DNA of 41,422 nt from an uncultured Pseudomonadota bacterium (GTDB lineage Bacteria; Pseudomonadota; Gammaproteobacteria; Methylococcales; Methylomonadaceae). Shown here in pieces: positions 1 through 8,887 of this stretch; positions within the stretch are counted from its first letter, which is position 1; each line of letters opens with the position of its first letter. Location of the stretch: positions 1 to 41,422 of the forward strand of contig CAIYSZ010000011.1 of assembly GCA_903928965.1 (NCBI GenBank), given 5' to 3'. The position numbers and the translations under genes were made by a program. Under the pieces are notes generated by a model. The model had not been told where the DNA came from and ran no database searches. It saw nothing but the letters and a program-made list of their open reading frames with translations.

Positions 1-116
1 ATGGGTAACTGTCTGATAAATCGTAAGTTATTTTTCGGCTACGCAGTTGGTGACGCGAAGTGAGAGCTTAGGCGCTAAGTCATTGTAGCAAAAGAAAGAA
101 ATTATTTAATCTCCTC

Positions 117-145
117 TTGACTAACGTGTGAATCAAAACTATAGT
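117..145 (+). promoter_or_regulatory. Sigma-70 promoter of the dcw cluster
   Basis: A -35 box TTGACT (117-122) is separated by exactly 17 bp from a -10 box TATAGT (140-145). This near-consensus pair lies just upstream of the MraZ repeats and of mraZ, where the main promoter of the division/cell-wall cluster is expected. The preceding bases 1-116 hold no gene that I can recognise. Confidence 0.75.
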
Positions 146-165
146 GGTATGGAAATGAAGTTTTG

Positions 166-190
166 TGGGAAATTTTGGAGATTTCGGGGG
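166..190 (+). promoter_or_regulatory. MraZ operator (three TGGGN-like repeats, 10-bp period)
   Basis: Three G-rich pentamers, TGGGA (166-170), TGGAG (176-180) and GGGGG (186-190), occur with a strict 10-bp period between the promoter and the mraZ start. In E. coli, MraZ represses its own promoter by binding TGGGN repeats of this spacing. The first matches the consensus and the others are degenerate. The last one overlaps the G-rich ribosome binding site, so MraZ binding could also mask translation-start DNA. Confidence 0.6.
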
Positions 191-197
191 AGTAGGT

Positions 198-668
198 GTG
201 TTTCGTGGCGCGACGACGATCAGTTTGGATGCGAAAGGGCGGGTGGCGATTCCTACTCGTTATCGCGACGAATTGGTGGATTGTTGCGAACGCCAGTTGG
301 TATTGACCGTGGCGGTGAACGAAAAGGGCAAGGGCGAGCCGGGTTGTTTATGGCTGTATCCCTTGCCGGAATGGGAAGCGTTGGAGCAAACCATTAATAA
401 ACTGCCTACCTTGAACAAAATAGCCAATCGTCTGCGCCGGTTCGTCATCGGCAACGCTTCGGAATGCGAGATGGATAATCAGGGGCGCTTGTTGTTGCCG
501 GAGCATTTGCGCGTTTACGCGGATTTGGATAAACAAGTGGTGTTGGTCGGGCAATTGAAAAAGTTCGAGATTTGGAACGAAGAGCTTTGGCGTCGAAACG
601 TCGACGATTGGATGGAGGATGGCGACGACACCGAAGGATTGGAACAATTGGGCGCGTTGTCGTTTTGA
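198..668 (+). CDS. mraZ: Transcriptional regulator MraZ
   Basis: DNA-binding regulator of the dcw cluster, with two AbrB-like MraZ domains in about 156 residues. The GTG at 198 is chosen because it gives the family N-terminus MFRGAT and follows a purine-rich site GGGGGAG. An upstream in-frame GTG at 165 would translate through the operator and is rejected. Visible family blocks are the first domain around DAKGRVAIPTRYR, then LYPLPEWE, then ASECEMDNQGRLLLP and VLVGQLKKFEIW in the second domain. The stop overlaps the rsmH start (TGATG). Expected role: ring-shaped repressor of its own operon. Confidence 0.95.
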   Translation: MFRGATTISLDAKGRVAIPTRYRDELVDCCERQLVLTVAVNEKGKGEPGCLWLYPLPEWEALEQTINKLPTLNKIANRLRRFVIGNASECEMDNQGRLLLPEHLRVYADLDKQVVLVGQLKKFEIWNEELWRRNVDDWMEDGDDTEGLEQLGALSF

Positions 669-1603
669 TGTCCATGTCCGGGCATCAAACGGTTTTACTC
701 GACGAGGCCTTGCGCTCTTTGCGGATTCGGCCCGGCGGCGTTTATATCGATGCTACCTTTGGCCGCGGCGGGCATAGCCGCGGAATGTTGCAAGCATTGG
801 GCGCGGACGGTCGCGTGTTGGCGTTCGACCGCGACCCGGAGGCGATCAATAGCCCTGAAGCCATGGAATTAAGCCGGGATTCCCGTTTTACCTTGGTGCA
901 AGCCTGCTTCGCGGAGATGGGCGCTCAGGCGGCGGCTAGAGGCTTAAACGGCAAGGTGAGCGGGGTGTTGCTGGATTTGGGCGTGTCTTCGCCGCAGTTG
1001 GATGCGGCCGGACGAGGATTTAGTTTCATGCGTGACGGCGGGTTGGATATGCGTATGGACACCACTCGCGGAATGACCGCTGCCGAGTATTTGCGGCTAG
1101 TGGACGAGGCGGAGCTGGCCAGGGTGCTGTTTGAATACGGCGAGGAGCGTCATGCGAGGCGTATTGCGCGGGCTATCGTGGAGCAGCGCCGGCGGGGGCC
1201 GCTGGAAACCACCAGTCAATTGGCCGATTTAATCAAGGCCTGCGCTCCGGCCACGGAAAAACATAAGCATCCGGCCACGCGGACGTTTCAGGCGATACGT
1301 ATCGAGATCAATCAGGAACTAGAACAATTACGGCAGGGATTGACGCAGGCGGTCGATTTGCTGGAGCCGGGAGGGCGTTTGGCGGTGATTGCGTTTCATT
1401 CCTTGGAGGACCGGCTGGTCAAGCGTTTTATTCGTACCGAGACAGGCCGGAAATTCAATCCCGGTCGCTTACCGGTGCGCGAGGAGTTGATTGAGCGAGG
1501 GCGTCTGCAAGGGATGGGCAAGCCGATCAAGCCGGGAGATTCTGAAGTGGCGCGCAATCCGCGGGCGCGGAGCGCGGTGATGCGGGTGGCGGAGAAAGTG
1601 TGA
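668..1603 (+). CDS. rsmH: 16S rRNA (cytosine1402-N4)-methyltransferase RsmH (MraW)
   Basis: SAM-dependent methyltransferase that modifies C1402 of 16S rRNA in the ribosomal P-site; 311 residues, the usual length. The ATG at 668 overlaps the mraZ stop and gives the family N-terminus with GHQTVLLDEA; a second ATG at 674 is also possible. The SAM-binding loop is YIDATFGRGGHSRGML (residues ~29-44), and the family blocks VLLDLGVSSPQLD, RMD and AVIAFHSLEDRLVK follow. The C-terminal NPRARSAVMRVAE block is present. The end overlaps ftsL by one base. Confidence 0.95.
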   Translation: MSMSGHQTVLLDEALRSLRIRPGGVYIDATFGRGGHSRGMLQALGADGRVLAFDRDPEAINSPEAMELSRDSRFTLVQACFAEMGAQAAARGLNGKVSGVLLDLGVSSPQLDAAGRGFSFMRDGGLDMRMDTTRGMTAAEYLRLVDEAELARVLFEYGEERHARRIARAIVEQRRRGPLETTSQLADLIKACAPATEKHKHPATRTFQAIRIEINQELEQLRQGLTQAVDLLEPGGRLAVIAFHSLEDRLVKRFIRTETGRKFNPGRLPVREELIERGRLQGMGKPIKPGDSEVARNPRARSAVMRVAEKV

Positions 1604-1881
1604 TGGCGATATTTAAAAACTTGCTGACGTCGTTGTTAATCGCTTTTTTAGTTCTGTCGGCGATTGCGGTGGTGTATAGCCGTTATCAGTTCCGGTCTTT
1701 ATTCGTGGAGATTCAGAAAAAAGAGCAGGAATTGGACGAATACGAAGTGGAGTGGGGGCAGTTGCAATTGGAGTTGACGACCTTGACCGAGGAAAATCGG
1801 GTGGAAGTCGAGGCCAGAAATCGTCTGCAATTGGTTTTGCCGCCGCGGGACAAGATTATTTATCTGAGAATGAAACCCTAA
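1603..1881 (+). CDS. ftsL: Cell division protein FtsL
   Basis: Small bitopic divisome protein of 92 residues. It has a short cytoplasmic tail, one membrane span (about residues 8-27, rich in L, I, V and A) and a periplasmic coiled coil rich in E, Q and L, ending in a conserved block around RNRLQLVLPPRDKIIYL. The ATG at 1603 shares its A with the rsmH stop; an extra GTG at 1600 is less likely. In the FtsQLB complex, FtsL activates the FtsWI synthase. Sequence is poorly conserved in this family, so position between rsmH and ftsI carries much of the evidence. Confidence 0.9.
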   Translation: MAIFKNLLTSLLIAFLVLSAIAVVYSRYQFRSLFVEIQKKEQELDEYEVEWGQLQLELTTLTEENRVEVEARNRLQLVLPPRDKIIYLRMKP

Positions 1882-3603
1882 ATGTATACGGCAAGCAGCA
1901 TTAATCTAGATAGGTATCGGGACAATTTGTCCGCGCGGCGTCAATATATGCGTTACGCGATGATCGTGGTGATGATCGCCTTAGTGATGCGCGCGGTGTA
2001 CTTGCAGGTGTTGAGCAAGGATTTTTTGCAGAATAAAGGCGACCGCCAATATTTGGAATCCATGCCGGTGACCGCTTACCGCGGCCAAATCCGTGACCGT
2101 AACGGCGAACCCTTGGCGATTAGCGCGCCGGTGCAGTCGATTTGGATTAACGGCTCCCAAATTAAGGAAAACGATTGGGAGAAGATTGATGAAATGGCGC
2201 GGATTTTGTCTCTGCCGGAGCAAGAGACCCGCTCCCTGATCAAAAAACAAAGCAAGAAAAAGTTTTTCTATTTGAAGCGGCAAATCAATCCTAGCTTGGC
2301 GGAGCAAATTTCGGCGCTCAATATCAATGGCGTTTACGTGCAACGCGAGTTCAAGCGTTATTACCCGGCCGGCGCGGTGTCGGCGCATTTATTGGGTTTT
2401 ACCAATATTGACGATCAAGGCCAGGAAGGCTTGGAATTGGAGTACAACCAGCGTTTGCAAGGCGCTCAGGGCGCCAAGCGGGTGATTAAGGACGGCAAGG
2501 GCCGGGTGGTGCAGGAGGTGGAAAATATCTCCGAGGCTGTGCCGGGACAAGATTTGGCATTGACCATAGATGAGCGGATTCAATATTTGGCGTTTCGCGA
2601 ATTGCTGGCCGCGATGCGGGACAATCAAGCAAAATCCGCGTCCTTAGTGGTGTTGGACGCCAAAAACGGAGACGTGTTGGCGGCGGCTAGCCAGCCTACG
2701 TTCAACCCGAACAACCGCAAGGATTACAACGGCGAGTCTTTCCGCAACCGTTCCATGGTGGATAGTTTTGAACCGGGTTCCACGGTAAAGCCGTTTGTGG
2801 TCGCCGCCGCTCTTGACGGCGGTTACGTGCGTCCCGACGCGGTGTTTGAGACGCACGGCGTTTATCATTTGGGCCGTAACGTGGTGAAGGACGTGCATAA
2901 TTATGGTTTTCTGGATTTAACCCATGTGTTGACCAAATCCAGCAATATCGCGGTGACGCAAATCGCGATGCGCATTCCGCCTAAGGAATTTTGGAGTGTT
3001 TACAAGAATTTGGGCTTCGGGTCGGGTTCGATGATCGGTTTTCCGGGCGAGGCCAGCGGCGCTTTGCTGGATTACCAGAATTGGCATGAATTCGATCAGG
3101 CCACGCTGTCGTTCGGTTACGGCGTGTCCACCTCCTTGTTGCAATTGGCGCGCGCCTATACCGCGCTCGCGGACGACGGGGTGGTGCACTCATTGAGTTT
3201 GTTGCAGCGCGACGAAGATCCGGAGCAGCGCCGGCTGTTCAAGCCGGAAACCGCCAGAAGAGTGCGGGAGATGCTGGAGCAGGTGACCGGTAAGGAAGGG
3301 ACGGCCTATTTGGCGCGGGTCGAGGGTTACCGGGTGGCCGGCAAGACCGGGACGGTGAAAAAGGCGATCAAGGGCGGCGGTTATTCCGAGGATAAGTATT
3401 TGTCGGTGTTTGTCGGCATGGCGCCGGCCAGCGCGCCGCGTTTTATCGTGGCGGTGGTGGTGGACGAACCCAGCGCCGGACATTATTACGGCGGCCAAGT
3501 GGCGGCGCCGGTGTTTTCTAAGGTGATGGGCGGTGTGCTAAGAATGTACGGCGTAGAGCCGGATGGTTTGGAAAATATGCGCTTGCTGGTGAGTAAGCGA
3601 TGA
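1882..3603 (+). CDS. ftsI: Septal peptidoglycan transpeptidase FtsI (PBP3)
   Basis: Class B penicillin-binding protein that cross-links septal peptidoglycan; 573 residues. It has one N-terminal membrane anchor (about residues 24-43), a dimerisation/pedestal domain (RGQIRDRNGEPLAIS), then the transpeptidase domain. Catalytic motifs are complete: Ser300 in STVK (300-303), SSN in TKSSNIAVT, and KTG at 488-490. It starts directly after the ftsL stop with no gap and overlaps murE by ATGA, indicating translational coupling. It works with FtsW encoded further along the cluster. Confidence 0.96.
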   Translation: MYTASSINLDRYRDNLSARRQYMRYAMIVVMIALVMRAVYLQVLSKDFLQNKGDRQYLESMPVTAYRGQIRDRNGEPLAISAPVQSIWINGSQIKENDWEKIDEMARILSLPEQETRSLIKKQSKKKFFYLKRQINPSLAEQISALNINGVYVQREFKRYYPAGAVSAHLLGFTNIDDQGQEGLELEYNQRLQGAQGAKRVIKDGKGRVVQEVENISEAVPGQDLALTIDERIQYLAFRELLAAMRDNQAKSASLVVLDAKNGDVLAAASQPTFNPNNRKDYNGESFRNRSMVDSFEPGSTVKPFVVAAALDGGYVRPDAVFETHGVYHLGRNVVKDVHNYGFLDLTHVLTKSSNIAVTQIAMRIPPKEFWSVYKNLGFGSGSMIGFPGEASGALLDYQNWHEFDQATLSFGYGVSTSLLQLARAYTALADDGVVHSLSLLQRDEDPEQRRLFKPETARRVREMLEQVTGKEGTAYLARVEGYRVAGKTGTVKKAIKGGGYSEDKYLSVFVGMAPASAPRFIVAVVVDEPSAGHYYGGQVAAPVFSKVMGGVLRMYGVEPDGLENMRLLVSKR

Positions 3604-5084
3604 GGCTGAGCGAATTATTGGCTGATGAATATCCCGCGCCGCCGGATATTGAGGTGACTGGGTTGGCGCTGAACAGCGCCGATGTCAGGCCGGGCTACGG
3701 ATTTTTCGCCTTGGCCGGATTCAAGCAGGATGGATTGCGTTATGGCGGACAGGCTTTGGCGAACGGCGCGGCGGTGGTGATGTACGATCCCGAGGCCAGC
3801 GATCCCGCTTTGATCGGCGAGGCGGCGAATGTTCATTCATCCAGGGTGTATTTGCCGCTGGCCGGGTTGGCTGCCAAGGTGGGAGAACTAGCCGCGCGGT
3901 TTTATGGCCGGCCTTCGGAAAAAATGGCGGTGATCGGGGTTACCGGCACCAACGGCAAATCCACCTGCACGCATTTGCTGGCGCAATGCCTGCCGGATTG
4001 CGGCGTGGCCGGCACTTTGGGTTGGGGGCGTTTGCCGGATTTGACGCCGTTGGTGAATACTACCCCGGATGCGTTGACCATGCAATCCATACTGGCGGAT
4101 TTTTATGCGCGCGGCTTGAAAATCGCGGCGATAGAGGCTTCGTCGCACGGTTTGGCGCAAGGCCGTTTGCGCGGGGTGCGTTTCGCCGGCGCGGTGTTCA
4201 CCAATTTGAGCCGGGATCATTTGGATTACCATGCTTCGATGGATGAGTATTTTCGGGCGAAGTCGTTGCTGTTTACGCAGCCGGATTTACCGTTTGCGGT
4301 GATTAATCTGGATGATGCCCACGGCGCGCGCTTGCCGGGGATTTTGCCGGTGGGGGCGCGTTGCTTGACTTATAGCTGCGCCGGCGCGCGGACGGCCGGC
4401 GCGGAAGCGGTGTGCGCCGAGGACGCGCGCTTTACTCCGGAAGGGGCGCATTTTAATGCGGTATGGAACGGGCAAGCGGTCCCTGCGTTTATCCCCTTAT
4501 TGGGCGAGTTTAATTTACAGAATGCCTTGGCGGCGTTGGCGGTGATGCTGGCGCTTGGCGTCGAGTTGCCGGAGGCGGCGGCCAGACTGGCGCGGGCGCG
4601 GCCTTGCCAAGGACGCATGGAAATGTTGGGCGGCGGCCCGCAGCCGCTGGTGATCGTGGATTATGCGCATACGCCCGACGCTCTGGCGAAAACCCTGCGC
4701 GCGATACGCCATGCCGGCGCGTTGACCGTGGTGTTTGGTTGCGGCGGCGACCGGGATGCGGGCAAACGGCCTTTGATGGGGGAGATAGCCGAGTCTTACG
4801 CCGACCGGGTGATTTTGACCGATGATAATCCCCGCTCCGAGGCGGCGGAAAATATCATTCAAGATATTTTGGCCGGTTGCCGGAGCGCTCAGGTGATGCA
4901 CGACAGGGCGCTGGCCATCGCGGAAGCGATAGCCGCGGCCGCGGCGGGCGACGTGGTTTTAATCGCGGGCAAGGGTCACGAGCAGTATCAGGAAATCAAA
5001 GGGCAAAAATTTCCGTTTAGCGATCAGGAGGCCGCGCGGCGGGCTTTGGCGGCGTGGAGTGAACATCATGAAATTAAGATTTAG
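3600..5084 (+). CDS. murE: UDP-MurNAc-L-Ala-D-Glu:meso-diaminopimelate ligase MurE
   Basis: Cytoplasmic ATP-dependent Mur ligase that adds the third stem-peptide residue; 494 residues, normal length. The P-loop is GTNGKST at residues 116-122. The central domain has the family HSSHGL-type block (ASSHGLAQGRL) and the C-terminal domain contains DNPRSE, the motif that marks meso-diaminopimelate rather than lysine as substrate. Start ATG overlaps the ftsI stop (ATGA); the end overlaps murF. All ligase signatures look intact, in contrast to the MurD of the same cluster. Confidence 0.96.
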   Translation: MRLSELLADEYPAPPDIEVTGLALNSADVRPGYGFFALAGFKQDGLRYGGQALANGAAVVMYDPEASDPALIGEAANVHSSRVYLPLAGLAAKVGELAARFYGRPSEKMAVIGVTGTNGKSTCTHLLAQCLPDCGVAGTLGWGRLPDLTPLVNTTPDALTMQSILADFYARGLKIAAIEASSHGLAQGRLRGVRFAGAVFTNLSRDHLDYHASMDEYFRAKSLLFTQPDLPFAVINLDDAHGARLPGILPVGARCLTYSCAGARTAGAEAVCAEDARFTPEGAHFNAVWNGQAVPAFIPLLGEFNLQNALAALAVMLALGVELPEAAARLARARPCQGRMEMLGGGPQPLVIVDYAHTPDALAKTLRAIRHAGALTVVFGCGGDRDAGKRPLMGEIAESYADRVILTDDNPRSEAAENIIQDILAGCRSAQVMHDRALAIAEAIAAAAAGDVVLIAGKGHEQYQEIKGQKFPFSDQEAARRALAAWSEHHEIKI

Positions 5085-6444
5085 CGAGATAGCAGCCGCG
5101 GTCGGCGGCGAATTGTTGGGCGCGGACGGCTGGGCTGACAGCGTAGGGACCGATAGCCGCGCGCCGCAAGCGGGCGGTTTATTTGTGGCTTTGCCGGGTG
5201 AACGCTTTGACGGACACGATTTCGCGGCCGCGGCGGTGGAGGCCGGCGCGGCCGCGGTGCTGGCGCAACGTCCTACTTCGGCGGCCGCGGCGCATATTTT
5301 GGTCGCCGACAGTTTGCAAGCCTTGGCTGAATTGGCCGGGTTCTGGCGCGGGCGTATGCCGGCGCGAGTGGTCGGTGTTACCGGCAGCAACGGCAAGACC
5401 ACGGTCAAGGAAATGATCGCGGCGATTTTGGCTACGCAAGGGGACACTTTGGCCACGCAAGGCAATCTAAATAACCATATCGGGGCGCCGTTGACCCTGT
5501 TGCGCTTGCGGCCGGAGCATAGATTCGCGGTGGTCGAGATGGGCGCTAATCATGCGGGCGAGATTGCGCATATTGCCGCTTATGCCAAGCCGGATATCAG
5601 TGTTATCACCAACGCCGGGCCGGCGCACATCGCCGGTTTCGGCGATGTGGCGGGCGTGGCGCGCGCCAAGGGCGAGATTATCCAGGCCCTGGGGCCGGCC
5701 GGCGCGGCGGTGTTGAACCGGGACGACGAGTTTTACCCGTTTTGGCGCGGTTTGGCCGGCGGACGGGATGCGCTAAGTTTCGGTTTGCACGGCGAAGCGG
5801 ACGTGCGGGCGGAGGATATCTGTTTTTCGCGGACAAGAAGGGGCGGCGAAGAGAGCGACTACGTTACCCGTTTCCTATTAAGCTTGAGCGGCGAACGCAT
5901 TGAAATCGAATTGGGTTTGCTGGGCCGGCACAACGTCGTCAACGCGGCGGCGGCGGCGGCGGTTGCATGGCGTTGCGGCGTGGATTTGCCAGGCATCAAG
6001 CGCGGCCTGGAGCAATTGCGTCCGGTGACCGGGCGGTTGCAGCCATTGCCGGGGCGCGGCGGAGTATTGGTGATTGATGATACTTATAACGCTAATCCGG
6101 CTTCGTTGGCCGCGGCGTTGCAGGTGTTGGACCCCGCGCGGGAGAATTGGTTGGCGCTGGGCGCGTTTGCCGAATTGGGAGAGGATAGCCCGGCCTTGCA
6201 TCGCGAGATAGGGTTGTTGTTGAACCGGATGCCGGTCACGCGCCTTTTCGCGCAAGGAGAAGGGGCGGAGCATACGGTGGCGGCGTTTGCCGGGGATGGG
6301 CGGTTTTTCGCGGATCAGGCGCAATTGATTGAGGCTTTGCTGCAAGCGCTGACCGGCCGGGAGACATTGTTGATTAAAGGATCGAGGTCGCAACGGATGG
6401 AGCGCGTGGCGGCGGCCTTGGTCGATAACTATAGAGCTGCATAA
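5068..6444 (+). CDS. murF: UDP-MurNAc-tripeptide:D-Ala-D-Ala ligase MurF
   Basis: Mur ligase that adds the D-alanyl-D-alanine dipeptide; about 458 residues. The P-loop GSNGKTT is at residues ~106-112, followed by [22 protein letters not shown] and the late block [12 protein letters not shown]. The ATG at 5068 is preferred because GGAG lies 8 bases before it; a GTG at 5059 is the alternative. It overlaps the end of murE and its stop shares one base with the mraY start. Confidence 0.95.
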   Translation: MKLRFSEIAAAVGGELLGADGWADSVGTDSRAPQAGGLFVALPGERFDGHDFAAAAVEAGAAAVLAQRPTSAAAAHILVADSLQALAELAGFWRGRMPARVVGVTGSNGKTTVKEMIAAILATQGDTLATQGNLNNHIGAPLTLLRLRPEHRFAVVEMGANHAGEIAHIAAYAKPDISVITNAGPAHIAGFGDVAGVARAKGEIIQALGPAGAAVLNRDDEFYPFWRGLAGGRDALSFGLHGEADVRAEDICFSRTRRGGEESDYVTRFLLSLSGERIEIELGLLGRHNVVNAAAAAAVAWRCGVDLPGIKRGLEQLRPVTGRLQPLPGRGGVLVIDDTYNANPASLAAALQVLDPARENWLALGAFAELGEDSPALHREIGLLLNRMPVTRLFAQGEGAEHTVAAFAGDGRFFADQAQLIEALLQALTGRETLLIKGSRSQRMERVAAALVDNYRAA

Positions 6445-7526
6445 TGTTACTTTTACTTGTTGATTATTTAATCGGTATCGATAGCGGATTCCGCGTTTTG
6501 CATTATTTGACCTTCCGCACCATTTTGGGGGTGTTGAGCGCGTTGGCGATTTCTTGGTTTATCGGTCCGATCATGATCAGAAAATTGACCAGCAATAAAA
6601 TCGGGCAAAGTGTGCGCGAGGATGGCCCGCAAAGTCATTTTTCAAAAAAAGGCACGCCGACCATGGGCGGAACCATGATTTTATTCGCCATCGCCAGCAG
6701 TACCTTGCTCTGCGGCGATTTATCCAACCGCTATGTGTGGGTGGTGTTGTTGGTCACTTTGGCGCACGGGGTGATCGGTTTCGTGGACGATTATAAAAAA
6801 GTGATGCTGGGCAATAGCGCCGGATTAGCGGCGCGTTGGAAGTTTTTTTGGCAATCGGTGGTGGCTTTGGGCGCGGCCGGCTATTTGTATACGAGTGCGC
6901 AGTTGCCGGCGGAGACTCAGTATATCGTGCCGTTTTTCAAAAGCATTACCCTGGATTTAGGCTGGGCTTATATTTTGGTGACTTATTTGGTCATCGTGGG
7001 GTCCAGCAACGCCGTGAATTTGACCGACGGTTTGGACGGTTTGGCGATTGGGCCGACGGTCATGATCGCCGCGGCCCTGGGCATTTTCGCTTATTTGTCG
7101 GGACATAGCAGTTTTGCGCAATATTTGGCGATTCCGCATTTGCCGAAGTCCGGGGAGCTGGTGGTCTTTTGCGGGGCGCTGGTCGGGTCTGGATTGGGAT
7201 TTTTGTGGTTTAACGCTTATCCGGCCATGGTGTTCATGGGCGACGTCGGGGCCCTGGCCTTGGGTGCGGCCCTGGGCGTGTTGGCCGTGTTGGTGCGCCA
7301 GGAAATCGTGTTGTTGATCATGAGCGGCGTGTTCGTGATGGAGACTATTTCAGTCATTATTCAAGTGGCTTCGTATAAAACGCGCAAGAAACGGGTGTTT
7401 CTGATGGCGCCGATTCATCATCATTTTGAATTAAAGGGTTGGCCGGAGCCGCGCATCATTGTGCGTTTTTGGATTATTTCCCTGGTATTGGTGTTGATCG
7501 GTTTGGCGACCTTGAAACTGAGGTAA
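6444..7526 (+). CDS. mraY: Phospho-MurNAc-pentapeptide transferase MraY
   Basis: Polytopic inner-membrane enzyme that makes lipid I by transferring phospho-MurNAc-pentapeptide to undecaprenyl phosphate; exactly 360 residues, the usual size, with about ten hydrophobic spans. Diagnostic motifs: TMGG after [33 protein letters not shown] and [14 protein letters not shown]. The start overlaps the murF stop by one base. murD follows after 8 bp. Confidence 0.96.
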   Translation: MLLLLVDYLIGIDSGFRVLHYLTFRTILGVLSALAISWFIGPIMIRKLTSNKIGQSVREDGPQSHFSKKGTPTMGGTMILFAIASSTLLCGDLSNRYVWVVLLVTLAHGVIGFVDDYKKVMLGNSAGLAARWKFFWQSVVALGAAGYLYTSAQLPAETQYIVPFFKSITLDLGWAYILVTYLVIVGSSNAVNLTDGLDGLAIGPTVMIAAALGIFAYLSGHSSFAQYLAIPHLPKSGELVVFCGALVGSGLGFLWFNAYPAMVFMGDVGALALGAALGVLAVLVRQEIVLLIMSGVFVMETISVIIQVASYKTRKKRVFLMAPIHHHFELKGWPEPRIIVRFWIISLVLVLIGLATLKLR

Positions 7527-7534
7527 ACGCCGTG

Positions 7535-8887
7535 ATGGAGCGTTTGTTGCTTAAATTGGCCGAGCATTTTCAATTAACGCCTGAGAAGTCGCGTTTATTG
7601 ATTGTCGGTTTGGGCGCCACCGGTTTTTCCGCGGCGCGTTTTTTGCACCAGACCCCGATTCGTTTCGCCGTGATCGACAGCCGCCCGCATCCGCCGCTAA
7701 TAGACGACTTGCGCGAGGAATTGCCGGATACTCCGGTGTTCGTCGGCGGTTTTAATCAAGCCGCGTTTGAGGTGGCGACGCATATTTTGGCTAGTCCGGG
7801 AGCCGGTTTGCATGAGGCGGCCATCCGCAAGGCGGAGGCGAACGGCGCGGTGATTATCGGCGACATTGATTTATTCATGTGCGCCACGGAGCGGCCGGTC
7901 ATCGCATTGACCGGAACCTATGGCAAGGGCATGACCTCGGCGATTTTGGCCGAGATGGCCGCGGCGGTCGGCTTGAGGCCGGCGCTGGGCGGACATTTCG
8001 CGGCGCCGGCGCTGGATTTGTTGCGCCAGGAAGCCGATGTGTCGATTTTGAGGCTGACTAATATGCAGTTGGAGCGCACCCGTTTATTAAACGCCAGGGC
8101 GGCCGCGGTGTTGAACGTGTCTCCGGATCATGTCGGCGGGCCGGAATTGGCCGCCTTGAAGCGGCGGATTTTTCAGGGCGACGGGGTCATGGTGTTGAAT
8201 GCGGACGATCCGGCGGTGATCGCGATGCGGACGCCGGAGCGGCGGCATTTTAGTTTTTCGGTGAAGCAGGAGGCTGATTTTTACTTGCGCCGCGGCGGCG
8301 GGCCGGATTGTTTGATGTTTAGGCGGCAAACCTTGCTGCGGGTGGACGAGACGCGGTTGGAAGGCTTGCCTCACATCGCCAACGCTTTGGCGGCTCTGGC
8401 TCTGGCTCACGCCATGGGTTGGGATTTGGCGGCGGTTTGCGGCGCGTTGAGAAATTTCAAGGGACTGCCGCATAGCATGCAAAAAGTGGCAGAGGTGGAC
8501 GGCGTGTTGTGGGTGAATGACGCAAAATCCACTAGCGCGCAAGCGTGTATCGCCGCGCTGGAAAATTATGATCGCAAGGTGATTTTGATTGCCGGCGCGG
8601 CGGCGGAAGTGGAGCCGCCTGATTTGGCGGTCGCGGTAAAAGCCAGGACCAAGGCGCTGATTTTGTTCGGAGAAAAAGCCGGAGGGTTGGCGGCCGCCGT
8701 AGGCGGGGCCTTGCCGGTGATTGAGGTGAGCAATGTCAGGGCCGCGGTGCGGCAAGCATTGCGGCTTGCGGCGCCGGGTGACGTGGTGTTGCTGGCGCCG
8801 GCTTGCCGCGACAACGACCGGCGTACCGGTTACGCCGAGACCGGAAATAAATTTATCGAATCAGTTCTGGAGTGTGCGCCATGTTGA
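7535..8887 (+). CDS. murD: MurD-family ligase with eroded active site
   Basis: Position between mraY and ftsW and overall similarity (GLGATG, ILASPGA, GDIDLF, LNADD, NALAALALA, FKGLPH) make this the cluster's MurD, which normally adds D-glutamate to UDP-MurNAc-L-Ala. The catalytic signatures are altered. The P-loop is GTYGKGMT (127-134) instead of GTNGKTT or GSNGKST, so the Mg/ATP-binding Thr/Ser after Lys131 is lost. ELSSFQLE has become RLTNMQLE (173-180), DHMDR is DHVGG, HRFE is HSMQ, NDSKATN is NDAKSTS, GGDGK is AGAAA, and the final CASLDQF block is CRDNDRR. There is no frameshift and the length (450) is normal. It may be a neofunctionalised or structural pseudoenzyme, or a ligase with unusual chemistry; I cannot tell which. 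The ATG at 7535 follows an in-frame GTG at 7532. Confidence 0.85.
   Translation: MERLLLKLAEHFQLTPEKSRLLIVGLGATGFSAARFLHQTPIRFAVIDSRPHPPLIDDLREELPDTPVFVGGFNQAAFEVATHILASPGAGLHEAAIRKAEANGAVIIGDIDLFMCATERPVIALTGTYGKGMTSAILAEMAAAVGLRPALGGHFAAPALDLLRQEADVSILRLTNMQLERTRLLNARAAAVLNVSPDHVGGPELAALKRRIFQGDGVMVLNADDPAVIAMRTPERRHFSFSVKQEADFYLRRGGGPDCLMFRRQTLLRVDETRLEGLPHIANALAALALAHAMGWDLAAVCGALRNFKGLPHSMQKVAEVDGVLWVNDAKSTSAQACIAALENYDRKVILIAGAAAEVEPPDLAVAVKARTKALILFGEKAGGLAAAVGGALPVIEVSNVRAAVRQALRLAAPGDVVLLAPACRDNDRRTGYAETGNKFIESVLECAPC

Noticed and set aside
165..197. Upstream GTG start for mraZ
   Set aside because: It would put the MraZ operator repeats inside the gene and add 11 residues not seen in the family. 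GTG 198 gives MFRGAT.
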